NCBI GenBank assembly: GCA_015143295.1
Contig: CM026564.1
Span: 16,356,416-16,420,415 of the forward strand
DNA length: 64,000 bases
Direction of reading: 5' to 3'
Source of the DNA: Tetracentron sinense
Lineage: Eukaryota > Streptophyta > Magnoliopsida > Trochodendrales > Trochodendraceae
Part shown: positions 45,852 through 56,985 of the stretch, in pieces
Numbering within the stretch: the stretch's first letter is position 1
Layout: each line of letters begins with the position of its first letter
Position numbers and translations under genes: made by a program
Notes under the pieces: model-generated
The model's database searches: none
What the model was told of the DNA's origin: nothing
The model's input: the letters and a program-made list of their open reading frames with translations, nothing else

Positions 45852-46263
45852 CCGGCTTTCCTTTCCCCCAAAAAAAAAAAAAAAAGTGTTTTCACACTTT
45901 TTTCTCTTGTGTCCAATACCCTACTCACACCTCATAAATCCTTCTCCATAGGTTTTTAACCCACCTCAATGATAATTAAATTCACACCGACATGTGTGAG
46001 AGGCTCCGACCTCTTTTTGCCTCATGCACTAGCACTATTCACCAACAACTCATTTAAACAGTTAGGATATTTTATACCCTTGATTTTACCCACTTAGAGT
46101 ATCTTTACACTCTTTTTAAGACTCAAACTATGTACCTAAAACCCTCACTTGACTAATCATAATATCAAGAACATAATGGGAAGCCATAGGCCTTTACAGA
46201 CACACCATGTAAGGGCACTATTCACATGAACAGTGAACTCAATTTCTGGGGCTCTACACTTAT

Positions 46264-46542
46264 GAACCTTGTTGCTAAAATTGGCCGAACGATGACTAAA
46301 CTGAACAATTCCAATTCTGAAAGTTAGGATAGATTGAACTAATGCATTGTAGAGGACCGTGTCTTCTACCAGAAATGTTTGTCAAACTGGTAAGAGTGGG
46401 ACGTCTACGGCCCAATGAGCCTACAAACTGTAAAATCCTCTTGGTTAAAACATATGGGTCGGACCAGATCATGCCGAAAAAGGAGTCCCAATTGGGATTT
46501 TTTCCGTAGCAGGAGGTTACTTTTTTAGTGCTTTGAAAGTTA
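46264..46542. repeat. ~170-bp satellite, block 2b
   Basis: Continues block 2a after L9. It includes the second copy of the foreign piece (46363-46470: GAAATGTTTGTCAAACTGG). It ends at AAAGTTA (46536-46542), the target duplication of LINE-C1. Confidence 0.88.
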
Positions 46543-49500
46543 AACTTCAAGCTTTGAAAGTAAAACTCCGCCAATGGAGCAAGGTTCATTTTGCTAACAT
46601 TTCTTCTCATTCTGTAGATCTTAAAATCGCTCTTAATGATATCCAGGTCCAACTTCACAACAACCCTCTTGATGGCTCTCTTACAGCAGCTAAAAAGCAG
46701 ATCCTTGCTGAATATTCATCCGCCGCTAGCTACGAAGAAGCTACTATCAAGCAAAAATCTCAAATTCAATGGCTCTCTCTTGGAGTTCTTCTATAAAAGC
46801 CTCCTCTCTCGTCATGCTTCAACAGAATCACCTCTATCTCTGTGCATGATAAGCAAATTCTGGATGAAGAAGTTATAAAGTCTGAGGCTGTGAACTTCTT
46901 CAAGACTCTCTTATCTAAGCCCGAGAATGAAACCAACTTAGATCTCTCCAACCTTCCAACTCTATCCAGGCTATCTTGCGAGGAAGGCCAGTAGCTCATT
47001 TCTAAAATCTCAAAAGAGGAGATTAAATGGGCTATCTTTGATATGAAGGATAATAAATCCCCAAGTCCCGATGGTTGCACAGCTCTATTCTTCAAAGTTT
47101 GTTGGGATATTGTCAGTTCAGATGTGATAAAAGCTATGAAGAGTTTCTTTAGCTCTTCCAGTCTGCTCTCCGAATTAAACTCTACTTTCATCACTTTGAT
47201 CCCTAAGGTGGCTTGCCCCAACTCATTTGCTAATTTTTGCCCTATATCCTTGTGCAATGTTGTATACAAATGCATATCCAAGATCCTTGCCAATCGCATC
47301 AAAAAGATTCTACCCTCTATTGTTAGTGAGAACCAAGCTGCTTTCATCCGCGGGCGTAAGATATCTTACAGTATTCTCCTCTAGCACGAATTGGTTCGGA
47401 ACTACCATAGAGACAAAGGAAAGCCTTGGTGTACTATAAAGATCGACCTTATCAAGGCTTTTGACACTGTTAGATGGGACTTTTTGCTTAAGATGCTAGA
47501 TATGATGGGATTCCTAGGCACTTTTATCAACTGGGTAACCCCATTTATCTCTTCTCCTAAATTCTCGGTGGTTCTGAATGGCTCCCCTGATGGCTACTTC
47601 AATAGCTCCTGAGGGCTCCGGCAAGGCAACCCTCTCTCTCCCTTTTGATTTGTCATAGTGATGGAGGGTTTCTCGGCTCTTCTGATCAAGCTTTTAACTC
47701 GGGCCACATCATTTCTCATTTAAGGTGCGAGAACCCCCTAGTCTCTCATATAGTTTTGCAGACGATCTATTTGTGTTTCTTTCAGCCGATCCGAATTCTG
47801 CCATTGGGCTTCAAAGAGTTCTCAATCACTTTTCCTCCATATCTGGGCTCTCACCAAATCCTTCTAAGAGTCAGATGTTCTTTGCTGGTACCTCTATGCT
47901 CACCTAGGAAGCTTTCAAAAATGTGCTGCAATTCAACATTGGCAAGCTTCCTGTCAAGTATCTAGGCCTGCCCCTCATCTCTAGATGTCTCTCGGCCTCG
48001 GACTGCCAACCTCTTTTGGACAGGATGCTTTCCAAAATTAATAGCTGGAAAGCTAGTTGTCTCTCCTACGCTGGTAGAGCTGAACTCATCAAATTTGTGC
48101 TAAATAGTATTCATATCTACTGGGCTAGACTTTTCCTCTTTCAAAAAAAAGATTCTGAAGCTTGTGGAGCAGCTCTGTAGTCGGTTCCACTGGGCTGGTC
48201 AAGGACTTCGGAAAAAAATCCAACCTATCGCCTACAGCAAGGTCTGCCGCACCAAAGAAGAAGGAGGGTTGGGCTTTCGCAAACTCTCGGACAGGAACAA
48301 AGCTGGTTTTCTTAGATAAATTTGGGACATTGCTTCTAACTCTCAAGGCCTTTGGTCTAAATGGTGGTCTAAGCTCATCAAAAGGAAAAAATTATGGACT
48401 ATGAAGATCCCAGCAGATTGTTCTTGGGTATGGAGAAATCTTCTCAAGTTAAGGAACTCAGCTAAAGATCTCATCACGTACTCCATTGCCAATGGTAATC
48501 ACACATCTCTTTGGCATGATCCTTGGCATCCATTGGGCATCCTCATTGAGGTCTTCAAGAACCGAATTCAATATGACTCTGGTTTGGTCTTAGATGCTAA
48601 AGTCTCTGACATCATTATCCAACTCAGAATGGGATCCCCCTCCCTTGGTCTCAATTGACTTAGTTTGGAATGATCTTCATAAAGTTGAATTTAGCACTGA
48701 GCTTGGGAATGACTGTGTAATATGGAAGCCGCATAGCTTTGGCTCGTATACATTTCAATCTGCGTGGTCTAGCATCAGAGATATGGATAACCCACATGTT
48801 GGCACTCCTTAGTTTGGGGCTCCAACTATATCCCCCGCCATTCCTTCATCTCTTGGTTTTAGCAGTGTCTAACAGGCTTCTCACTCAAGACAAGCTTCAG
48901 AGTCTTATATTCTTCAGCAATCTATATGCTTCTTTTGTCGGGCCCATCCTAAAAATACTAAGCACCTTTTTTTCGACTGCTCCTTCACCAAGCAGACCTG
49001 GGGGGACATCCTTAATCTGAGATGCTACTCTAATAAAACTATTCAAGCTTTCGAAGACGAAATAGCCTGGGTCTCTACAGACTTCAAGGGTAAATCTTTA
49101 ATAAGCAACATCAATAGGATTACCCTGTGTGCAATTATCTACTTCATATGGCAGGAAAGGAACAATTGCATCTTCACTAACACATACAAGCCCATCCATA
49201 GATCACATCTTTCACTATATTTTGAGAGACACAAGAATGAAGTTTTCTGACCAAGAAAACCTTGTTGAAGATACTGCAGCTAATCGTGAAGTTTTAAGCC
49301 GTTGGAAGATCAAAGGAAAATTCTTTTTCAAGCCTTCGATCTGGTGCTCTTGGGTTCCCTCTCTCCGTGACAAATGGCTTCTAAACTGTGACGGCTCTGT
49401 CCGCCCATCCCTTGCAGGCTTCGGTGACATTTTTCGAGATCATCTAGGGACTCCTCTCATCACCTTTGCTGGAGGTTTGCATGATACTGATGTTTTGAAG

Positions 49501-49900
49501 ATGGAAATTATGGCTATCTGGATCTTGCAAAAGTCTTTGGTCTATCCAATTTTTCTATTGCTTCCGACACTTTAAATGCCTCTCTTTGTCTCTCTAAGAA
49601 GGGTCCCCCTCTTTGGAATCTTTGAAATTTGGTGGCAGCCACTCTTAGAAAAACGGAAGATCTAAATGTTCCTTTGGTGCAGCATGTCTGGAGAAAATCA
49701 AACAAGGCAGCAGATTTTTTAGCAATTTTTTGTACTTCCATATGCTCTACTGTTCTATCTCCTATTGATTTTCCTTCGAATCTGGTATCCCTTGTAAAGA
49801 CAAATCGGGGTTCTAATATCTCCAAATGTAATTTTGTTCTTTTGTGGTTAATATATCTGGTAGGGATCCGCCTAACCCGAGTTAACCCTCCAAAAAAAAA
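46543..49900 (+). mobile_element. LINE-C1 in the satellite (3.4 kb, TSD AAAGTTA)
   Basis: 5'-truncated LINE starting between endonuclease and RT and ending with the 3' hairpin (49859-49877) and an A tail. The duplication AAAGTTA lies at 46536-46542 and 49901-49907, and the satellite resumes exactly in phase. Its coding part is broken in more than ten places, so it is old. Confidence 0.92.
46546..49846 (+). pseudogene. LINE-C1 ORF2 remnant: RT, zinc-binding, RNase H
   Basis: Pieces in order: linker (LKVKLRQWSKVHFANISSHS) to 46796; RT fingers 47043-47384 (DNKSPSPDGCTALFFKVCWD, IPKVACPNSFANFCPISLC); palm 47391-47612 (KAFDTVRWDF, FSVVLNGSPDGYF); catalytic box FADD at 47755-47766; thumb 47923-48120 (GKLPVKYLGLPLISRCL); connection 48401-48658 (TSLWHDPWHPLGIL); decayed zinc-binding near 48900-49000; RNase H 49129-49575 (LNCDGSVRPSLAGFGDIFRDH). 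Ends HVWRKSNKAADFLAIFC at 49629-49846. Many stops (for example 47382, 47610) and shifts. Related to family B. Confidence 0.87.
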
Positions 49901-50489
49901 AAAGTTACACAACTTATGACCCTTGTTGCTAAAACGGTCAAACGAGGTCAAAACTGAACGAACTAATTCTATTAACATATTTTGTAACAAATGTTTCAGA
50001 GTAGATCACGTCATAACGGGAGTCCCTGTTGGGATTCTGTGTGCAACTCTAGGTTACATTTTTAATAGTTTGAAACTCAGCAAACTTATGAAACTTGCTG
50101 CTAAAATCAGGCGAAAGATGACTAAACTAAACGAATTCTATTCTGAAAGTTAGGATAGATTACTAATGCGTCGTAGAAGACTGTGTCAAAAAAGGAGTCC
50201 CGGTTAGAATGCTATGCAGAGCACTAGGTTACTTTTTGTGAACCGCGTTGTCCAAATTGGGGATACAAGGTTTAAATTGAGCAAAACTAATTATAGAAGT
50301 TAGGATAAGTTGAAACATATGCTTTCGAGTAGACCGCGTCTAGAAAAGACTCCCGGTTGGGATTCTTAGTGTAGTTCTAGGTTACTTTTTTTTATTAGTT
50401 TGAAACTTAGACAACTTATGAATGTCATTGCCCAAATCAGGCAAACGAGATTTAAACTGAACGAAACCAATTCTAAAAATTAGGAAAGA
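49901..50489. repeat. ~170-bp satellite, block 2c
   Basis: About 3.5 monomers with anchors near 49907, 50067, 50225 and 50398. It ends at AGGAAAGA where LINE-C2 begins. Confidence 0.87.
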
Positions 50490-50831
50490 TTCGGACTCTT
50501 TAAATGCCTCTCTTTGTCTCTCTAAGAAGGGTCCCCCTCCTTGGCATCTTTGAAACTTGGTGACAGCCATTCTTAGAAAAATGGAAGATCTAAATGTTCC
50601 TTTGGTGCAGCATGTCTGGAGAGAAACAAACAAGGCAATAGATTTTTTAGCAAATTTTTGTACTTCCATATGCTTTACTGTTCTATCTCCTATTGATTTT
50701 CCTTCAGATTTGGTATCCCTTGTAGATAAAGACAAATTGGGTTTCAAATATCCTCTAATGTAATTTTGTTCTATTGTGGTTAATATATCTGGTAGAGGTC
50801 CGCCTAACCCAGCTTACCCTCCAAAAAAAAA
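50490..50831 (+). mobile_element. LINE-C2, short 5'-truncated copy (342 bp)
   Basis: Closely matches the last 340 bases of LINE-C1 (RNase H end HVWRETNKAIDFLANFC...LGFKYPLM, hairpin 50791-50809, A tail 50823-50831). It lies only 600 bases from C1 in the same satellite block. Dead on arrival. Confidence 0.9.
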
Positions 50832-51007
50832 TGCTTAGCTACAGACCAAGCCAAAAAAGGAGTCACAATTGAGATTATGTGCAAAACTATGTTTTTTTAG
50901 TAGTTTGAAACTTAGGCAACTTTAGCCTTGTTGCTAAATTAGGCAGACGAAGTCTAAACTGAAAAAAAACCAATTCTAGTTGGTAGGATACGTTGAAACA
51001 AATGCGT
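50832..51007. repeat. ~170-bp satellite, block 2d
   Basis: One diverged monomer (anchor near 50903, AAACTTAGGCAACTTTAGCC). Ends at AAACAAATGCGTC where LINE-A3 begins. Confidence 0.8.
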
Positions 51008-51477
51008 CATAACCATCTCCGTCAATGGTTACGAGGACTACGACCTTAAAGTGGAATACGATGGAAACCCCCAACTCTAGTTGCTCTCTACCAGAGGGTA
51101 AGCCCGGCGGACCCGAGGTAAAAAGCAATAACAGAGTGGATATCAGTCGTAGGGGGCGCAGTAGAATTAGGAAAAGGCCATACATGTAGCACCCCAGATA
51201 TTTTTGATTTGTATTAAAACCTTAATGTCTTTTCCTTGATTGAGTAGTTGGAATTCTGAAATCAAGTTTACTGGAAATCCGAGTTTCTAAACTTCTTTTG
51301 CAGTTCAGTCAACTTTGGGAATAATTTGGTCCATAAATAAAGTGGAATTTGGAAATTCTAATGCTAGAAATATCCCTTTTCGAAAGATGACTCCAACGCG
51401 AATCGTTGAAATCAGACGAACGAGACAAAAGTTATGGCCACAACAGTAAAATAGGTTAAAAATCTGCAGAGCATTGA

Positions 51478-51706
51478 TCGTTAGGGATCGCTCGGTTCAC
51501 AACCGATCGTTTGGTCCAAATTAGCGATCGATCGGTCCACAACTAATCGATTGGTAGCTATTGACTGGTTAACTATTTTGTATGGGGAAAATTTCCAGAG
51601 AGTTTGTTTTCAACCGATCGCTCGGTCAAAAACACCGATCGCTCGGTTGGGCACCGATCGCTCGGTTGGGCACCGATCGCTTGGTCATAAGTACCGATCG
51701 ATCGGT
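51478..51706. repeat. Quasi-palindrome cluster in L11
   Basis: About nine units, including three consecutive ACCGATCGCTCGGTTGGGC-type units and ACCGATCGATCGGT, a perfect 14-base palindrome, plus the shared GACTGGTTAACTATTTTG spacer. Confidence 0.88.
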
Positions 51707-51771
51707 CTTTCGTGTTTTTGCAGAATTTTTGTAAGGGTTTTTAGGTCTTTTGGCCCTCAACCCTTAGGGGC

Positions 51772-51779
51772 TATAAATA
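51772..51779 (+). promoter_or_regulatory. TATA box of LTR L11
   Basis: TATAAATA in GGGGCTATAAATAGGAG, about 65 bases after the quasi-palindrome cluster. Confidence 0.7.
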
Positions 51780-53102
51780 GGAGTCCTATTTCGAGGTATT
51801 AGAGTACTCTACCTATTTCTAACCGAATTTGGCAATGAAAGAGAAAAAACCTAGGGTTTTGAGGGAGAGATTGCTTGGAGAAGAAAGAGATTACTAGAAG
51901 ATTGCAAGGAGAGCTTGAGGATCTTTCTCAAAGCTTCCCTTAATCACCATGGGAGCGATTTGGGTCCAAGGGAAGGATCCCTAAGGTCGATAAACTCCCT
52001 AACTTTTTTTTTGGAAGGTATAAACTCCCTAACTCAACTCTATTAATGATGTTTGGTGAATATTATTATAATATAAATGATAGAAATGATAATTTGATTG
52101 GTTTTCCTTAATTATGCATGGATTAAGCTTGCTAGAGATGGAAATGGATTTATACTATGGATGGATTGTATGGAGGATGAAAAATATTACGGAGGAAATG
52201 ATGAATGTATGGATGTGGAGTATGTTTGGGTTGTATAAATGGGTTATGGTGTGGTGGAATGTTAAAAATGGGAAAGGGTAAAGTATCCATAATTAACACA
52301 CTCAAAGTGTATGCTGAAATGCTTAAGAAAGAGAAATGTTAGTATGATACTATTGATTATTAATAACTAAGTTAAATGGATATTATTGTCGTTCTGATAA
52401 ATGATGCCTTATTTAATTGTATGGTGATCAGTATTTGGGTAGGCCAAACCTTAGAGGAAAATCATTCATGTTGGGAATTCTCTAACTAGGGAGATGTAAC
52501 TTAGCGGAGTTTCCTAACGGAAAATTGGAATCTAAGGGATGACTCATTTGAGTTCCAATCACGATACTCAAGCACACGTGCACTTGCATGGTAAGTATTC
52601 AAGTCTCATGAGTCCACTTGTCTCATAAGCATCCATGCATTGGATACGAACATGTTATGAATTATGTCATGAAAGAATGACCCCCTACTACGAACATCCA
52701 CTCTATGCGTTGTCGCACTCATGTTATGCTATGAAAGATTGATCTCCCGTTACGAACATCCACTCTATGCGTTGTCGAACACTATGAATTATGCATTTTC
52801 AGGACAAAACACTATGAATTATGCATTGTCGGGACAAACACATTAAGAATCATGCATGTATGAGTCTATGCATATGTTAAGGCAAGTTCATGGATAAGAA
52901 TTGCACGAGTACACGAGTCAAGATGATGTTATGACATGTTATATGCTCCATACTCTGATTATGCCTATTTTACGTGAAAGTATTATGATCAAGCTTAGAT
53001 AAACTGAGTTATGATATTTTTATTGCTCATGCTATCTTATGTTGTTGTTAGTTTGTTTATCCACTGAGTATTCCATACTCAGTCGACCTGTTATTGTCTT
53101 CA

Positions 53103-53207
53103 GGTTTAGGAGAAGAGCCGTGGACTAAGGAGGTGTATGCCGAAGAGAAAGAAGATGGTGAGCTTCCTGAGGGGGAGGCTAGGGATATTGATAGTCATCC
53201 CAATTGA
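53103..53207 (+). other. Short acidic reading frame in L11 (LTR mini-ORF)
   Basis: A 34-codon frame after CTTCAG|GT: GLGEEPWTKEVYAEEKED, then acidic residues to TGA. It keeps EPW-x3-VY and acidity, while the PFD-C part has gone. Same position after the hairpin as in the other LTRs. Confidence 0.5.
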
Positions 53208-54071
53208 GTAGTTTTAGTATTTCTTTTTGGAATGAATGTTTATATTAGACTTTTTGACTTTTAGTTGATGTTGCCTTAGTTGTCTTACCCTATTGATGCT
53301 TTTAGACTATTTCGTTTATGAGAAGCTATGATGTGTAGATTATCATTGTACATGATGATTTGACTTTTTATGATCAAAATTTCATTATCCTTATTTTTGG
53401 AGACTCGTGTTAGTATGCCTTGTATGTATGGATTTTAAGCAAGTTTATGTAATGTGACGATTCCAAAGTCCTATTTTAGCCTTGTAGGATTTTGTGGTCG
53501 TTACAATACACATCTTGGTGGGAATTGACTAGACCCTCCTCTACTGAAATTGGACAACCAAGTAGCAGAGTCTCACCTATTAGCCGGGATAATTCTGTTA
53601 TATCTTGTCCCGATAATGGAGATGACCCTAAACTTGTGGATTTACCTGAACAAGCTTGGGAGGTAGTGACAAACAAATGAGATAAACACCAAGCCGTGAT
53701 CCAGCCACCCTTGCCTGACTCGATTAACAGCCCCAACAGATTTAATGTTTTGAATGAGGCAGTAGAATTATCTACTAGTAGGGCTCTGGTGACCCTAGTG
53801 TAAATGTTGATGAGAATGTTAAGGAGCTTCAAAGGCTGCCAAAAGATGTGCCTCCTACCTCTACACCGTTAGCTTCTCCAAAATGCTGTTGGAATTGCTA
53901 AAGTCATGGAGCAACAATCGCTCAAAGGGAAATTGTTGATGACTGGGTTGAAACCTCAACGTGTTGATAAGGAGAGTTCTAGACCCGCACTGATAAAGGC
54001 GGGGGTCTTAAACATAGACATTAGCGGTGTTAGCTTCTTGGGTTGTGGTTGGAAAACTTTTTCAGTTATTA

Positions 54072-56040
54072 ATGTTAGTAGGATTTTGGAATGTTCGCGG
54101 CCTCAATAATGGCACTCGCCAGCGTGATGTTCGGGACTTCGTCAGGAATAATAAACTATGGTGTATTGGTTTAGTCGAGACTAAGGTCCGTAGCCTTAAT
54201 GCGGCTGTTACCATAAAGGCTATAGCAAATGATTGGTGCAGTGTGGATAACTACTCCTCCGCCCTCAATGGACGTATTTGGTTTTGTTGGGACCCTATGA
54301 AACTTGATATTATGCTTGTAAGATCATCTGATCAAGCCATCCACTGTCTAGCTAGCTCCAAGGATTTTCCTTCGCCTCTTCTCATTTCAACCATATATGG
54401 AGCCAATGACTACAGCCTAAGGGAATCCCTTTGGCATGATATTTCATCCTTGTCTAGATTATTCAGCTTGCTTTGGCTTGCTCTTGGGGATTTTAACTGT
54501 GTTCTATCCCCATCTGAGAAGCGTGGTGGGGCTCCGGTCAATATATGTTCTACTCGTGCTATTGAGGACTGTTTTTTTGAAACAGGGCTCTCTGATCTTC
54601 GATGGAGAGGCCCTATGTACACCTGGTCTAATGGTATGATTGGTCCTGGGCGCATTGAATGCAAATTGGATAGGTGTTTATCAAATATGGAGCTGATTCA
54701 AACCTTCCCTAATGCTGAAGCAGTAGTTGGGTGTTCTGCTACTTCAGATCATCGGCAAATCCTTATCTCTTTGGGGATACAACCTAGGGGTAAACTTAAA
54801 TCCTTCAAATTTTTTAATCACTGGGGTGCTGATCCAGAATTCCTTGAAGTTGTCAGGAAAGCATGGACTCCTCAAGGTCGAAGTAATCCTATGTTTCAGC
54901 TTATTCTTAAGCTTAGAAGCACCAAATGAGCATTGAAATCTTGGAGCAGGCAATGATTTCGTAATACGAGTGAGAGGGTGGCTCAAGCTAGAGAAGCCTT
55001 ATCACATGAGCTTTCGAACCTTGACTCAAACCCAATGAATACTGAAATTCAACGAAGAGTGAGGTTGGCCAAGATGCAGCTCTTAACAACTCTTGCTACT
55101 GAAGAGGCTAAGCTAAGGTAGAGATCTCGCATTCAATGGCTTCAACTTGGTGATAGCAATAATGCATTTTTTCATCGGTCCATCATTGCTAGACGTTTTT
55201 GAAATTGCATTACATCTCTCAAAGGCGATAACGGAGCCCAGGTTAGTGATCAGAATGGCCTGGTAGATCTTGCTGTTGCTTTTTTACCAACCTTCTATCA
55301 GCTAGTCCAAACCTAGAGAATCGCTCATTTCCCCTCCCCCATGCCCATGTGCTGGGGGAGGAGGATAGTTCTAGTTTATCTGTGGAATTTTCATCTGCCG
55401 ATGTCAAAGAAGTTGTTTTTAGCTCGAATGGGGATAAGTCTCCTAGGCCGGATGGCTTTAAGACTAAATTCTTTCATGTATGTTGGGATATTATTATCTC
55501 CTGTGATTTAACCAAAGCTATCCTCAGCTTCTTTTCTAGCTCCAAGTTGTTGGGTGAGGTTAATGCTACGCTAATCTCACTTATTCCAATAAAAGATAGG
55601 CCCGAGACCTTTGCTGATTTCAGATCTATATCCGTTTGCAATGTAATTTATAGGTTCATATCCAAAATGCTTGTCGGCAGAATTCAGCGAATCATGTGTA
55701 ACCTCGTGAATGGTAATCAGTTCGCCTTTATCAAAGGTCGTTGCATCTCGGATAACATACTCCTCTGTCAGGAGCTCCTGCACAATTATCACCTTCAACG
55801 TGGCACTCCTAGAATGGCAATTAAGGTTGATATTAAGAAGGCTTACGACACTGTTTCTTGGGACTTCGTAAAGATGGTTTTAATTAAACATGGCGTGCCT
55901 GTCAGATTTATTGACTGGATCATGGCTTGCATCTTAGGTGCCCGGTTTTCCATTATGCTAAATGGGGAATGGGTGGGTTACTTTCATGGTAGTTGAGGCT
56001 TGAGACAAGAGGACCCTATCTCCCCTTACTTATTTAAGCT
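54072..56040 (+). pseudogene. LINE-A3 ORF2 part 1: endonuclease and RT fingers/palm
   Basis: The endonuclease is intact to 54929, starting most plausibly at 54072 (MLVGFWNVRGLNNGTRQRDV). It shows VETKV, NGRIW, IYGAND, LALGDFN, YTWSN, CKLDRCL and SDHRQI, covering the expected APE residues. A TGA at 54927-54929 opens a decayed linker with further stops (55119-55121, 55200-55202). RT fingers and palm are open from 55349 to 55993 (SPRPDGFKTKFFHVCWD, PETFADFRSISVC, KAYDTVSWDF). A TGA at 55994-55996 replaces an Arg codon in SRGLRQGD. Confidence 0.9.
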
Positions 56041-56884
56041 CTGGGCTCAAATTACTAAACGCATCCGGTTGCCTGTCCGCCAGTTCCTTGATTGGAATGA
56101 TATGATCCGTTCTTTGACCAGATATTGTAAAGTGAACCATATCAAAGGGCTCATTCGCAAAACTGTTTTTTGTGCGTTCATCTATCATGTTTGGATTGAG
56201 AGGAATAACAGGACATTTCGCAATGAGTACCACCCTTCTAATGTGGTTCATAGGAAAATCATTGATGATGTGGTGATTCGGCTTAGTATGGACAAGCTAG
56301 CTGTTGAAGATAATGCAGACAACAGAGATACTATTGATTCCTTTGGTATCCAGGCCTACTGGACCTTGGCTTATGCTCGTTGGGTCTCTTGGGTCCCACC
56401 AAGGGATGGTCACCTTAAATTGAATACTGATGGATCAGCAAAACAGGGGCATAGTGGCTATGGTTGTATCCTTCGGGACGCCATGGGAAGTGCAATATAT
56501 GCGTTAGCCGGTGGGCGCCCAGAACAAACTGTTATCTACATCGAGCTATATGCTATTCGACGTGGCCTTGAGGTTGCTCACAGATTAGGTATTCAGCATA
56601 TCTACATTGAATCCAACTCCACCTGGGCCGTTAAGTGTGTACAAAGGAAATGTGTCTGGCCGTGGGAATGCTCCTTTATCCTAGCTGATATAGGTAGGAT
56701 GCTTCAGCACTTCGATGCTTGGGATATTAGCCACACTCCGCAAGAAGCAAACAAAGCTGCAGACTTCTTATCTAAATTTTGTCCCTCCTTGGGGGAAATA
56801 TCTTTAGTTCCTTCGGTGCTTCCAATGGGATTATCTCATCTTGTTGCTATGGACTCTATGGGTCATAGTTATATGCGAATGTAA
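56000..56884 (+). CDS. Chimeric ORF: A3 RT start fused to A4 RNase H (294 aa)
   Basis: The first 14 residues (MRQEDPISPYLFKL) come from the host A3 RT; from residue 15 the frame is A4: linker (IRSLTRYCKVNHIKGLI, HVWIERNNRTF) and a complete RNase H domain with LNTDGS, GYGCILRDAMG, the Glu in IYIELYAI, IESNSTW (Asn where D is usual) and ANKAADFLSKF. The fusion is an accident of insertion. One catalytic Asp being replaced argues against activity. Confidence 0.8.
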   Translation: MRQEDPISPYLFKLWAQITKRIRLPVRQFLDWNDMIRSLTRYCKVNHIKGLIRKTVFCAFIYHVWIERNNRTFRNEYHPSNVVHRKIIDDVVIRLSMDKLAVEDNADNRDTIDSFGIQAYWTLAYARWVSWVPPRDGHLKLNTDGSAKQGHSGYGCILRDAMGSAIYALAGGRPEQTVIYIELYAIRRGLEVAHRLGIQHIYIESNSTWAVKCVQRKCVWPWECSFILADIGRMLQHFDAWDISHTPQEANKAADFLSKFCPSLGEISLVPSVLPMGLSHLVAMDSMGHSYMRM

Positions 56885-56960
56885 TTGTTTTCCCTTATAT
56901 ATTTATTCCATTCTGGTTGGGGTCTGCCTAACCCCGCTTTTCTTCCCCCCAAAAAAAAAA
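56041..56960 (+). mobile_element. LINE-A4, 5'-truncated copy inside A3
   Basis: Begins CTGGGCTCAAATTAC, matching A1 at about 1788, and ends with hairpin 56914-56932, C run and ten-base A tail. A3 RT sequence resumes right after it (GTTATGCAGGTCTTC). Nearly identical to the end of A1, so a recent insertion by the same family as its host. Confidence 0.9.
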
Positions 56961-56985
56961 GTTATGCAGGTCTTCTCTACCTTGC

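Larger units (their letters stand above)
37052..45884 (+). mobile_element. LINE-D2, nearly full-length LINE (6.1 kb without its insertion)
   Basis: Complete at both ends: the 10-base target duplication AGTGTTTTCA lies at 37042-37051 and 45885-45894. ORF1 starts five bases after the left duplication. The order is ORF1, ORF2 (endonuclease, RT, zinc-binding, RNase H), 3' hairpin (45833-45851), C run and A tail. Solo LTR L10 (41957-44696) sits in ORF2 between RT and the zinc-binding region. It is the best-preserved LINE in the window. Confidence 0.94.
34232..46258 (-). mobile_element. L9: solo LTR (3.1 kb) split by LINE-D2, TSD CTTAT
   Basis: Minus-strand LTR with ends TGTCATGCCCC (34232) and GGGGCTCTACA (46258), flanked by CTTAT at 34227-34231 and 46259-46263. 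LTR sequence occupies 34232-37051 and 45885-46258. On its strand it has quasi-palindromes (36540-36630), a leader (about 36440-36240), a hairpin minisatellite (34932-35510), the ACATATC hairpin (35541-35572) and the GCTGAG-type hairpin (34634-34654). Its start resembles L8 (GAGCCCCAG, GTTCATGTGAATAGTG). Confidence 0.92.
51185..53505 (+). mobile_element. L11: solo LTR in LINE-A3 (2.3 kb, TSD ATACA)
   Basis: Starts TGTAGCACCCCAG and ends GTGGTCGTTACA, flanked by ATACA at 51180-51184 and 53506-53510. It holds the best quasi-palindrome cluster (51478-51706), a TATA box (51772), a leader, two repeats of CATCCACTCTATGCGTTGTCG (52690-52780), a hairpin (53063-53083) and an acidic frame (53103-53207). 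It is the most diverged LTR of the set. Confidence 0.92.
51008..54000 (+). pseudogene. LINE-A3 ORF1 remnant, split by L11
   Basis: The left piece (51008-51184) reads ISVNGYEDYDLKVEYD, the stretch just before the zinc knuckle in ORF1, then a basic region (GRSRIRKRPYM). The right piece (53506-54000) has INSPNRFNVLNEAVE, like the ORF1 tail SPNKFDVLN of LINE-D2. Stops and shifts are frequent. The N-terminal DUF4283 part is absent. Confidence 0.75.

Noticed and set aside
45897-46257. Possible short host gene or promoter between LINE-D2 and the satellite
   Set aside because: It is the first part of LTR L9 on the minus strand, matching the start of L8.
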